Shown here piece by piece: positions 43,451 to 50,689 of a DNA stretch of 64,000 nt. This DNA is from CBDBCU01 sp965243185 (GTDB taxonomy: Bacteria > Chloroflexota > Dehalococcoidia > Lucifugimonadales > UBA3495). Location of the stretch: assembly GCA_965243185.1 (NCBI GenBank), contig OZ251531.1:3224001-3288000 (forward strand), read 5' to 3'. Below the pieces are notes generated by a model, which saw only the letters and a list, made by a program, of their open reading frames with translations, did no database searches and had not been told where the DNA came from. The translations under genes were made by a program, and so were the position numbers. Numbering within the stretch: the first letter of the stretch is position 1; the number at the start of each line of letters is the position of its first letter.

Positions 43451-44998
43451 CTACAGCAACTCCTCGCCCCGCCGTTGCCGATAATACTCGGTCCAAACCA
43501 TCCGGGCGTGTCTCGCAATGTGGTCGGGGCGCGGCAAGGTTCGGGAATTGCAACCCGGCTTATATTCCTGCCGTTCCGCGACGAGCGTCCGCAACTCCTG
43601 TAAGTCAATGTCCAAGTCGCGCTTCAGGTTGTTGTGCGTGGAGCAAAGCGGTTGGCGGTTGGTGATGTCATCCGGGCCGCCCACGCTTTTGGGGATAATA
43701 TGGTCCAGCTCATAATCCCCGTAGGCATAACTGCCGTCCGCGTTCTTGCTGGCAAACCCACAGCAGTAAGCCTTGCCATCCGTGAAGTCCAGCAGGGCTT
43801 TGAGAATTTCCCGGGGGGGCATCAACTGCTTTTCCCGCTTTCCCTCCGGCACATTGCCGCCGGCCCGCCGGTTGTTAGTCCGCAGGGGCTTGATTTCAAC
43901 CGTGCGCGGCGTAGTCCGCTTGGGCAGTTGCTTGGGTCCGTGAATGGTAACCGTCGGCTCGCTGCCCAATACTTGCTGCCCGGTGGTCTGGTCATTGCAG
44001 TTCAGCAAGGGCAAGTCCCCGCCCTTGTTGAACTGCCGCTTGAACACCGTCCACGCCCGGAGGTTGATGTCGCAGGCTACCCACTGCCGGCCCAACTTTT
44101 CTGCGGCCACGGCGGCGTAGGCGCAGCCGGCAAAGCAATCCAAGACCACGTCCCCCGGATTAGTGCTGGCTTGGATTATCCGCTCAGCCAGCGCAATCGG
44201 TTTCTGCGTGGGATAGCCCGTCCTTTCCTTTGCCATCGAGTTAAGCATCGGAATCCCCCACCAGTCCTCGGGGATTTTCCCGCGTTCCGTCAGAGCTTCG
44301 CGCTCCTCCTCATCCCCCGACTTCCAAGTTTTGCCGTGTCGGGCCAAAGGCTTGGAGTAAGGAATGCGAATTTCATCCGCGTTAAAACACCATTCCTTAC
44401 CTTTGGAGTACCAATAAATGGTATCGTGTTTCTTGGGATACCAACGGCTGGCTTGGGATTGGCTGCTGTAGCACCAGATAATTTCGTTCCTGAAATTATC
44501 CGCGCCAAACACAGCATCAAGCAACTGGCGCAGGTAGCCGCTGGCCGTATGGTCGCAGTGCATATACAGGCCGCCCGTCGGCTTGAGGATGCGGTGAATT
44601 TCCACCAGCCGAATAGCCATAAAGCACAGGTAGGCCGCAATGGCGTCCCCGTGAATTTCCCGCGTTACCTCAATCAACATGGCCAAAGCCGGGTGATGCC
44701 GTTCCAAGTCCGTCTGCCATTCCGGGTGAACATCCGTATCCCAATCCCAAGTGTCCCGATAACCGCCGCGGGCTTTCGGGTCGTCCGGCCAAGCAATGCC
44801 GGCGTCATCCGCTTGCTGGGCCGTAGCAATGCCCCACAGTTTGAGCAACCGAATTTCGTTGTCCCGTTCGGCCTTGCTCAAAGCCGGCTTGAGCTTGTCG
44901 GCGGTAAAGGTATCGTTCTTGGCAAAGGGCGGGTCGATAAGCACCAAGTCCACCGACGCGGTATTGACCGCCCGGAGCAGTTCAAGATTATCGGCCAC
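43451..44998 (-). CDS. DNA methyltransferase-HNH nuclease fusion, 5' end controlled by 14-bp repeats
   Basis: A 515-residue product if started at GTG 44998. It has motif IV LVLIDPPFAKND, a target-recognition middle, motif I-like DCFAGCAYAAVAAEKLGRQW, then a C-terminal HNH (CGFASKNADGS, YELDHIIPKSVGGPDDITNR, CSTHNNLKR). Homology to the second fusion (51988-53760) extends upstream of 44998 (FNGVNRGVYVADN). The true start is therefore probably GTG 45173, 11 nt after AGGAGG, or ATG 45218. Eight 14-bp repeats lie between and leave that start out of frame. A combined modification/cleavage enzyme is inferred. Confidence 0.82.
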   Translation of the reverse strand: MADNLELLRAVNTASVDLVLIDPPFAKNDTFTADKLKPALSKAERDNEIRLLKLWGIATAQQADDAGIAWPDDPKARGGYRDTWDWDTDVHPEWQTDLERHHPALAMLIEVTREIHGDAIAAYLCFMAIRLVEIHRILKPTGGLYMHCDHTASGYLRQLLDAVFGADNFRNEIIWCYSSQSQASRWYPKKHDTIYWYSKGKEWCFNADEIRIPYSKPLARHGKTWKSGDEEEREALTERGKIPEDWWGIPMLNSMAKERTGYPTQKPIALAERIIQASTNPGDVVLDCFAGCAYAAVAAEKLGRQWVACDINLRAWTVFKRQFNKGGDLPLLNCNDQTTGQQVLGSEPTVTIHGPKQLPKRTTPRTVEIKPLRTNNRRAGGNVPEGKREKQLMPPREILKALLDFTDGKAYCCGFASKNADGSYAYGDYELDHIIPKSVGGPDDITNRQPLCSTHNNLKRDLDIDLQELRTLVAERQEYKPGCNSRTLPRPDHIARHARMVWTEYYRQRRGEELL

Positions 44999-45044
44999 AT
45001 AGACGCCCCGGTTGACACCGTTGAACCGGGCGGGGGGTGGGGTA

Positions 45045-45156
45045 CTGCGGGCCCCGCCCTGCGGGCCCCGCCCTGCGGGCCCCGCCCTGCGGGCCCCGCC
45101 CTGCGGGCCCCGCCCTGCGGGCCCCGCCCTGCGGGCCCCGCCCTGCGGGCCCCGCC
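45045..45156 (-). repeat. Eight perfect 14-bp tandem repeats in the 5' region of the methyltransferase-HNH gene
   Basis: Unit CTGCGGGCCCCGCC repeated exactly eight times (112 bp). Each unit has a GCGGG-C-CCCGC dyad. The frame starting at 45218 or 45173 runs through the array and stops at 44990-44988. One more unit (9) or two fewer (6) would bring it in frame with the methyltransferase. 14 is not a multiple of 3, so each gain or loss shifts the frame. Confidence 0.95.
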
Positions 45157-45232
45157 GAATAATTCTCTAACACGTCAGAAATGTCCTCCTTTTCCAATGA
45201 TTTTTGCGGCAAAATCACCGCAACCGCTTGTT

Positions 45233-46177
45233 TTACTCCTCGGCAATCAAGTCAACATACCGCAACTGCTTGTCTGCCGAACCCTGCGCCAACTCCGCCA
45301 TCTGTTCCGCCGTATCCAATGGTCGGAAGTTGTGCCGGCCCTCAAACTCGGTAACATAGCGGTCCAAGTGCTTTACGCTGAAATGGTGATAAACCCCGTC
45401 GTGGCCCCGTTTCAGCGTGGCCCAAAAGGACTCTATCCCGTTGGTGTGGGCCATTGCCCGCACATACTCGCCTACCGAGTGCTTAACCGCTTCGTGCGGC
45501 CGCGCCAAGCCATTATACGCCCGCGCCGCATCGGTGTAAACCGTCGCCGCGTCATCAGTACGGCTTTCCACGAACCGCTGCAAGGTCGGCGCATCGGTGG
45601 CGGCTACCCCTTGGGCATTCACCCGGTTGGTAGCCCGGTCTTTCACGCCGACCACTGCCGTTTTCCCAACGGTTCCTCCGCCAGCGTGGAGTTTCTTGCT
45701 GGCGTGTTTGTTGCCTTCCTTACCGCCGATGTAGGTCTCATCGGCTTCCACCGACCCGGCGAACTTGTCCGCCGCCGCGTTCCAGGACTCCCGGATACGG
45801 TGTCCCATATACCACGCCGACTTTTGAGTAATGCCCAGGTCCCGGCGCAGTTTCAAGCTGGATACGCCTTTCAAGTTGGTGGAGTAAAGGTAAAAGGCGA
45901 TAGCCCACTTATTCAGGGGGATTTTGGAGCGGTGCAGCAAAGTCCCCGAAGTGACCGAAAAGTCTTTCCAGCAGGCTTTGCAGCGGAAAGGCATCGGCTT
46001 GCGGTTGGGGCGGGACATAATGCTGTCGCTACCACAACGGGGACAGGCAACGCCACTGGGCCAGCGTTGCTCGATAAACCATTCCTCGGCCTGCTCAACG
46101 GTGGCGAACTTGGTCACCGCCTCTATCAGGGTAATACCCTTGCGGTATGACTTGCCCGGCGCTGATTGTTTAGCCAT
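45233..46177 (-). CDS. IS1595-family transposase
   Basis: A 314-residue transposase. The N-terminal zinc ribbon is Cys45/Cys48 (CPRCGS) and Cys66/Cys69 (CKACW). The DDE-type catalytic site is Asp146 (VEADETYIGG), Asp216 (VYTDAARAYNGL) and Glu249 in HTNGIESFWATLKRG, with HNFRPL near the end. This matches ISXO2-like/IS1595 proteins. The ATG follows GAGAGGTGA. The frame is intact, and together with perfect inverted repeats the element looks competent. It is transcribed towards the methyltransferase-HNH gene. Confidence 0.95.
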   Translation of the reverse strand: MAKQSAPGKSYRKGITLIEAVTKFATVEQAEEWFIEQRWPSGVACPRCGSDSIMSRPNRKPMPFRCKACWKDFSVTSGTLLHRSKIPLNKWAIAFYLYSTNLKGVSSLKLRRDLGITQKSAWYMGHRIRESWNAAADKFAGSVEADETYIGGKEGNKHASKKLHAGGGTVGKTAVVGVKDRATNRVNAQGVAATDAPTLQRFVESRTDDAATVYTDAARAYNGLARPHEAVKHSVGEYVRAMAHTNGIESFWATLKRGHDGVYHHFSVKHLDRYVTEFEGRHNFRPLDTAEQMAELAQGSADKQLRYVDLIAEE

Positions 46178-46247
46178 TGTCTCACCTCTCTGTATTGAAG
46201 TTCAGCAACCAAACCCTGTAGGGAATTGGCGTCTATCGCATAGCCGG

Positions 46248-46276
46248 ATAATAGCAGACAAAATTTCGTAAAGCAA
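46248..46276 (-). promoter_or_regulatory. Promoter for the transposase gene
   Basis: On the minus strand TTGCTT (46276-46271), 17 nt, TATTAT (46253-46248), about 70 nt upstream of the transposase start. Confidence 0.55.
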
Positions 46277-46332
46277 ATTATTTGTTGCGACTTAATTTGT
46301 CGCCGCAATATCCGGCCTTCCTGAAATTAGGT

Positions 46333-46480
46333 GTATTCTCAACAAGCGTTGGCGTAGGTCAAAACAGAGGAAAATTGCCCTGTCGTAGCGGGAAAGCGCA
46401 CGTTTTCATATTGGCTCCCGGTCCCTGGCTCTGGCTCCAGCAGCCATGGATTTAGGCTTGCCAACACGTGTTGAGAATAC
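46333..46480. repeat. 148-bp segment bounded by 20-bp inverted repeats
   Basis: Arms 46333-46352 and 46461-46480 match at 18 of 20 positions when one is reversed. AATTAG occurs close outside both arms. It could be a small non-autonomous element or a long regulatory stem between divergent transcripts. The 366-bp gap 46178-46543 contains this and the transposase promoter only. Confidence 0.6.
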
Positions 46481-46543
46481 CAATTAGTCAATGATGTTGC
46501 TTTTCTTGAATCGGAATGCTACTATGAAAAGAGAGAGGTTGCT

Positions 46544-46774
46544 ATGACGACTCCGCGTTTCCGCCCTCAATGTTCATCGTGCAAACACTGGCACCAGACC
46601 CCGCAAGGAATTGCGCTTCGGAAAGCGCGAGGCGGAGGTGTGGGGACTTGTGAGAACCCGCAGGTAACACAGAGGGTCGCTCCGCCTAACCCCGCGTATG
46701 AGCCTTTCTTGGAAATTGACCACTTGAATACCGACAGCGACTTCGGGTGCCGATTTCACGAAAAGAGGGGTTAG
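46544..46774 (+). CDS. Cys-rich small protein carried by the transposon
   Basis: A 76-residue product. SD AGAGAGG is 5 nt before the ATG. Cysteines at QCSSCKHWHQ, GTCENPQ and DFGCRFHE suggest a zinc-binding site of the C-x2-C...C...C type. No family is recognised. It is first of a plus-strand set with the PaREP1-like gene. Confidence 0.5.
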   Translation: MTTPRFRPQCSSCKHWHQTPQGIALRKARGGGVGTCENPQVTQRVAPPNPAYEPFLEIDHLNTDSDFGCRFHEKRG

Positions 46775-46903
46775 ACTTGTTCAGGTTTCGGCTGGGATGC
46801 CTTGAAATTCTGGCATCCCTATCCGTCGGGGTACAAGCAATACTATCTGGTGCCTAGACCAAAAGCCGAGAGCTCCCCTCCCATTATTCGAGAAAGGAGA
46901 GAT

Positions 46904-47545
46904 ATGACTACCGCACTGCCCCCAACCACCGACCGTTCCCCCGAGGCCAATATGCAGTCCAGCCGGCGTTTTCTGGAACACGCCACACTGGAGTTGGCGA
47001 AAGACCCTCCGGAGCGGCTTCAGGCTTCCGAAAAGTCTTGGGGCGCGTTGTCCCAAGCCGTGAAAGCCGTCGCGAAAGACCGCCGCTGGCGCAACGATTC
47101 TCACTTCCGCACCCACGCCATCCTGAACCAGATAATCTACGAGCATTGGGATGAAACGGCAGTAGCGGCGGAAATGAGAAAGGACTTCCTAGCCGTTCAG
47201 TCCCTGCACGCCAATTACCACGAGAATGTGTCGGATGTACCTACCATTGAGGTAGGGATTAGGGCAGCGCAACGGCTGGTTGACCGGCTGGAACAGGTTC
47301 GGCGGGATGGCCCCCGGCCCGCCGACATCAAGGACGCGGATGTCCAGGAGCGATTGGCCTACTTGCTGGAAATAAACCAACTGGACCAGTCGGTCATTGA
47401 CCGGGTAATACCCATCGGCAAACGGTCTAATGACGGTTTCAAGAAGGACGGGATGCTGGGGCGCGCGGTCAGCCGAGTGCGTCGTGGCAAGGAAATCCAG
47501 GGTTCCTACGCTACTTCGTGGGGGAATGCCCCGGCCGGGCGATGA
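46904..47545 (+). CDS. PaREP1/HEPN-like protein carried by the transposon
   Basis: A 213-residue helical protein. ATG 46904 follows AAAGGAGAG. The N-terminal ~130 residues match the PaREP1 style (SRRFLEHATLELAKDPPERL, SEKSWGALSQAVKAVAKDRR and SLHANYHEN), which is placed in the HEPN superfamily. The R-x4-H RNase signature is not clear, so catalytic activity is doubtful. The rest is charged and of unknown fold. It may regulate or protect the element. It overlaps the next open frame by 20 nt. Confidence 0.6.
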   Translation: MTTALPPTTDRSPEANMQSSRRFLEHATLELAKDPPERLQASEKSWGALSQAVKAVAKDRRWRNDSHFRTHAILNQIIYEHWDETAVAAEMRKDFLAVQSLHANYHENVSDVPTIEVGIRAAQRLVDRLEQVRRDGPRPADIKDADVQERLAYLLEINQLDQSVIDRVIPIGKRSNDGFKKDGMLGRAVSRVRRGKEIQGSYATSWGNAPAGR

Positions 47546-47882
47546 TACCAACCGGGACGATTCCGATGACGGCCCTAACCCTAATGAGAATGGCCGGGGC
47601 GGCCGGCCGGCGCCGCGGCCGCGACCGGGTGGGCAATCCCCCTCCGGCGGTCAGTCCTGGCCTGTACCGAAAGGCGGGAAAAGGGCGGCGTCAAACTTTA
47701 CGGTAAAAGAGGGAAAGACCTTGCCGTTGACCGATGCGGCGGGTGAGGTATCGTCCCGGTCTGGACAGCAAGAACGGCGCAACCGAGGCCAAGACCCGGA
47801 ACGGCAGCAAACCCACCGAAGTCAACATCCGTATGTAGTGCCGTCGTTTCCGGTAGTTAGGTATATAATTCCCATAAAATAG
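47526..47882 (+). CDS. Possible protein reading through the right inverted repeat
   Basis: A frame of 118 codons from ATG 47526, preceded by GGGG and overlapping the PaREP1-like gene. It has a Pro/Gly/Arg-rich N-terminus and a hydrophilic C-terminus. The frame crosses the whole right inverted repeat and gets its stop from the target duplication plus the next base. Its end would therefore change with each insertion site. This argues for chance or a degenerate gene, but coupling keeps it possible. Confidence 0.35.
   Translation: MPRPGDDTNRDDSDDGPNPNENGRGGRPAPRPRPGGQSPSGGQSWPVPKGGKRAASNFTVKEGKTLPLTDAAGEVSSRSGQQERRNRGQDPERQQTHRSQHPYVVPSFPVVRYIIPIK
47850..47873. repeat. Right terminal inverted repeat (24 bp)
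   Basis: Perfect reverse complement of 43151-43174. Confidence 0.93.
47874..47881. repeat. Right copy of 8-bp target-site duplication
   Basis: ATAAAATA, identical to 43143-43150. Confidence 0.9.
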
Positions 47883-47989
47883 GGCGGGTCGGTAACTACC
47901 AGCGACACCTCCCGGCAATCCCGGGCGATCAGGTCCGCCAAGGCATCCCGGCAATCGACCGCTTTGACCCACTGTTCCCGCATCGGCAT
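47874..47989 (-). pseudogene. DNA methyltransferase, N-terminal part of gene split by transposon
   Basis: ATG 47989 follows GGAGGG. The 38 residues read MPMREQWVKAVDCRDALADL, then CREVSLVVTDPPYF, i.e. the start of an N6A/N4C methyltransferase up to and including motif IV. The frame then runs into the transposon end and stops within about 20 codons. Its continuation is at 43142-42377. It keeps its own start signals, so a short non-functional peptide may still be made. Confidence 0.85.
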
Positions 47990-48066
47990 TAACCCTCCGC
48001 CCTTACTATAAGAACGTACGAACCGGAATGTCAACCGCCGGCGCGCCGGATTTATCCCGCTACCCC

Positions 48067-49413
48067 CTACGCCAACGACCCCATCGGATCCCACGGCGGC
48101 AGCACCACCGGCTCCAAATCCAACGCCGACCGCAATTCCGCCGGCAAGTAACTTACCGGCGCCGCAATCTCAAACATATACTCCGCGAACCACGAATCAT
48201 TCATCAGGCAAAAACCCTTATCCCCCACCTTATCGTTCCAGCTGTTCTCCACCCGCCAGCGCCGCGGCTGCCCTTCCACCACATCCACCCCGGTGAACAG
48301 CATCGCATGGGTCATCGCCGTCTGGTGATACTCCAGCCGTTCCGCCTTGGTCAGGTCAAACTCCGCCCCGTACACGCTGCCGTAGTCAAACAGCTCCGCG
48401 TCCCACAACCCCTTGTCCCGGTGCATCTGCTTCCCGGTATCGCAGCCCATCCACACCGGCTTGCCGTCCAGCAGCATCCGCAGCGCCACATCCTTCATCA
48501 AGTCAATATCCACATTCAGATACTTGATGCGCGTCCCGTCCACCACATTGCCCAGATACTGCACCGTGTAAGTCCGCCCCGGCGGATTCGCCGGCCGGGG
48601 GTCATGCACCAGGCACACATACTCCTCCATTGGCGTCCGGATATACTGCTCCGCGAACTCCAACGGCGTCAGCGTCCCATCCCGATGAAACTCCCCCTCC
48701 TTATCCTTCCACTGCCAGTCAAACCGCTCCGGCGGATTGCCCAGGTGGATACAAAGGATGCGATACACCGCTTGCAAAGTTTCCGCTTTGGCCTGCCGCA
48801 TCCCGGCAAGGCCCGCTTCCTGCGCGAACAAGTTGCGGATGTTGCGCGCCCCCTGCCGCACCTGATAGTTCAGACTGGCGTTCATCCGCGCCGAATTGCC
48901 CGAACTTTCCGTCTCCGGCATCGCCGTCTTGGGGACAACGCCGTGTTTCCGCACCAGGCTGACGAACATATCCCATTGCCCGCCGTCCCCCAGCGGCTGC
49001 CGCAGCAACCATGCCACCACCCGGTCATCCACTGGCCGGTCGGCCGTTTCAATCACCGCTTCCAGAATATAGTTGGCCCGCTCCAGCTTGTCCCAGAACA
49101 TCACATAGTTCTGGCTGAACTCAAATTCCTTGACCTTCAGCAAATCCCGGGTTTCCGCCCGAAACAGGTTCAGCCCGGCGAACATCCAGCACCGCCCGGA
49201 ACGCGCCTGATTAGTAACCTTCCAATCGTCCAGCAGCGTGGAAAAGCTGTGGTCGGCTTCGGTAACGATACGGCGGTTCAACGCCACCTCATTAACATCC
49301 CGCTGCGTAACCACATTCTGCATCAGCCGATACCCCGGCTGCGCCTCAAAATCCGCTTGAAAATCGGCCACCGCCGCCAAGTTCAAGGCACCGGGGTTAG
49401 CCTCCGTCGTCAT
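48067..49413 (-). CDS. pepC: Aminopeptidase C / bleomycin hydrolase family cysteine peptidase
   Basis: A 448-residue C1B peptidase. The papain-type site is Gln and Cys in VTNQARSGRCWMFAGLN, His in TAMTHAMLFTGVDVVEG, and Asn in RWRVENSWNDKVGDKGF. Family members form ring-shaped hexamers in the cytoplasm and remove N-terminal amino acids from peptides. The C-terminal tail that enters the active site of relatives is longer here (ends PPWDPMGSLA). It lies next to the split methyltransferase gene but is not part of it. Confidence 0.95.
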   Translation of the reverse strand: MTTEANPGALNLAAVADFQADFEAQPGYRLMQNVVTQRDVNEVALNRRIVTEADHSFSTLLDDWKVTNQARSGRCWMFAGLNLFRAETRDLLKVKEFEFSQNYVMFWDKLERANYILEAVIETADRPVDDRVVAWLLRQPLGDGGQWDMFVSLVRKHGVVPKTAMPETESSGNSARMNASLNYQVRQGARNIRNLFAQEAGLAGMRQAKAETLQAVYRILCIHLGNPPERFDWQWKDKEGEFHRDGTLTPLEFAEQYIRTPMEEYVCLVHDPRPANPPGRTYTVQYLGNVVDGTRIKYLNVDIDLMKDVALRMLLDGKPVWMGCDTGKQMHRDKGLWDAELFDYGSVYGAEFDLTKAERLEYHQTAMTHAMLFTGVDVVEGQPRRWRVENSWNDKVGDKGFCLMNDSWFAEYMFEIAAPVSYLPAELRSALDLEPVVLPPWDPMGSLA

Positions 49414-49445
49414 AACCGCTCCTTGCCCCTCTGAATTGCCGGGAC

Positions 49446-50585
49446 TTAACCCGCCATCCCGCCGCCAACAACTTCCCTTATCTCCGCCAACGCCGCGTCA
49501 ATCTCCTCAATCGTAGTATAGCGGCCGGTGGAAAAGCGTATCGTCCCCATCGCATACTCCTCCGGAACGCCCATCGCCGCCAGCGTTGCGGACACCTCCA
49601 CCCGGTCGCTGTGGCAAGCCGCCCCGGCCGAGGCCGCCACTTGCCGCAAGCCGGCCAGTATATCATCCGCCGCCCGTCCCTTAAAGCTGACGCTGGCCGT
49701 ATTGGGCAGCCGCTTTTCCCGAGGCCCATTCACCCGCACCGCCGGCCCGCCGCACTCCCGCAAGCCCGCCTCCAGCCGATCCCGAGTTTCTCCCATCCGC
49801 CGGGCATAGTCCGCCAGATTGCGCTCAATCAACTCGCAAGCCGCGCCCAAGCCCGCCATTTCAATCACATTCTCCGTGCCGGCCCGCCGATTCCCCTCGT
49901 GATTCGCCCCGTGCATCAGCTTTTCCAATTCAACCCCGGGCCGAATATACAGCGCGCCAATCCCCTTGGGCGCATACAGCTTATGCCCCGCCACTGAAAG
50001 CAGGTCAACCCCCAAATCATCCACCTTCACCAGAATTTTCCCTACCGATTGGGCCGCGTCCGTATGCACCAACGCCCCGTAATGATGGGCAATTTCCGCA
50101 ACTTCCTCAATCGGCTGAATACTCCCCACCTCATTATTGGCGTGCATTATCGTAACCAGGATGGTCTCCGGCCTAATCGCCCGCTCCACTTCCCGGGCCT
50201 CGACCAACCCCTCCCCATCCACCGGCAGGTAAGTCACCCGGCAGCCCTGCCCTTCCAGCCAGCGGCAAACTTCCGTAACCGCCGGATGTTCCACCGCCGA
50301 AGTGATGATGTGATTGCCCCGGCTGCGGTAGGCGGCCGCCACTCCCTTGATGGCGTGGTTATTGGCTTCCGTGCCGCCGCTGGTAAAAATCAGGTCCTCG
50401 ACGCCGCACCCCAGCAAGCCAGCGGCCTGCTCCCGGGCCCGGTCCACCCCGGCCCGGGCCGCCAACCCGAAGCTATGCCCGCTCGACGGATTGCCAAAGC
50501 GATCGTGAATATACGGCAGCATCGCCACCGCCACCGCCGGGTCAATGGGCGTAGTCGCGTTATAGTCCAGATAAATCGGCGCCAT
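49446..50585 (-). CDS. Cysteine desulfurase (NifS/IscS family)
   Basis: A 379-residue PLP enzyme that takes sulfur from cysteine for Fe-S clusters or thiolation. It has IYLDYNATTPIDPAV, the FTSGGTEANNHAIKG loop, HTDAAQSVGKI and the Schiff-base lysine in SVAGHKLYAPKGIGAL. The Cys persulfide is in SAGAACHSDRVEVS. It is one gene upstream of pepC on the same strand, with a 32-nt gap. No iscU or thiI is adjacent, so the acceptor is unknown. Confidence 0.95.
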   Translation of the reverse strand: MAPIYLDYNATTPIDPAVAVAMLPYIHDRFGNPSSGHSFGLAARAGVDRAREQAAGLLGCGVEDLIFTSGGTEANNHAIKGVAAAYRSRGNHIITSAVEHPAVTEVCRWLEGQGCRVTYLPVDGEGLVEAREVERAIRPETILVTIMHANNEVGSIQPIEEVAEIAHHYGALVHTDAAQSVGKILVKVDDLGVDLLSVAGHKLYAPKGIGALYIRPGVELEKLMHGANHEGNRRAGTENVIEMAGLGAACELIERNLADYARRMGETRDRLEAGLRECGGPAVRVNGPREKRLPNTASVSFKGRAADDILAGLRQVAASAGAACHSDRVEVSATLAAMGVPEEYAMGTIRFSTGRYTTIEEIDAALAEIREVVGGGMAG

Positions 50586-50689
50586 TCCCTACTCCCGGGA
50601 TTTTATCTTTCCCCCGCAAACTCAAAGGGCGCAGCGTTGCCCGGCCGGAATCTCTACCTTGCCAATCCCCGCGCCCTTATCCGAAACCC

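Larger units (their letters stand above)
43151..47873. mobile_element. 4,723-bp IS1595-family transposon with DNA-modification cargo
   Basis: The ends are perfect 24-bp inverted repeats (43151-43174 and 47850-47873), starting GGGAATTATA. They are flanked by an 8-bp direct repeat. Inside are a complete IS1595-type transposase (45233-46177), a methyltransferase-HNH fusion, a zinc-ribbon protein, a Cys-rich small protein, a PaREP1/HEPN-like protein and a repeat-rich control region. The target is a DNA methyltransferase gene whose frame is restored exactly on removal. As I recall, some IS1595 subgroups carry passenger genes. The perfect ends and duplication suggest a recent insertion. Confidence 0.93.

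Noticed and set aside
45045..45156. CRISPR array
   Set aside because: The repeats are contiguous 14-mers without spacers, and no cas genes are present.
44988..45218. Independent 76-residue protein over the 14-bp repeats
   Set aside because: Its start and ribosome site are real-looking, but the body is only the translated repeats plus out-of-frame methyltransferase DNA. It is better read as the 5' end of the methyltransferase gene in an off phase.
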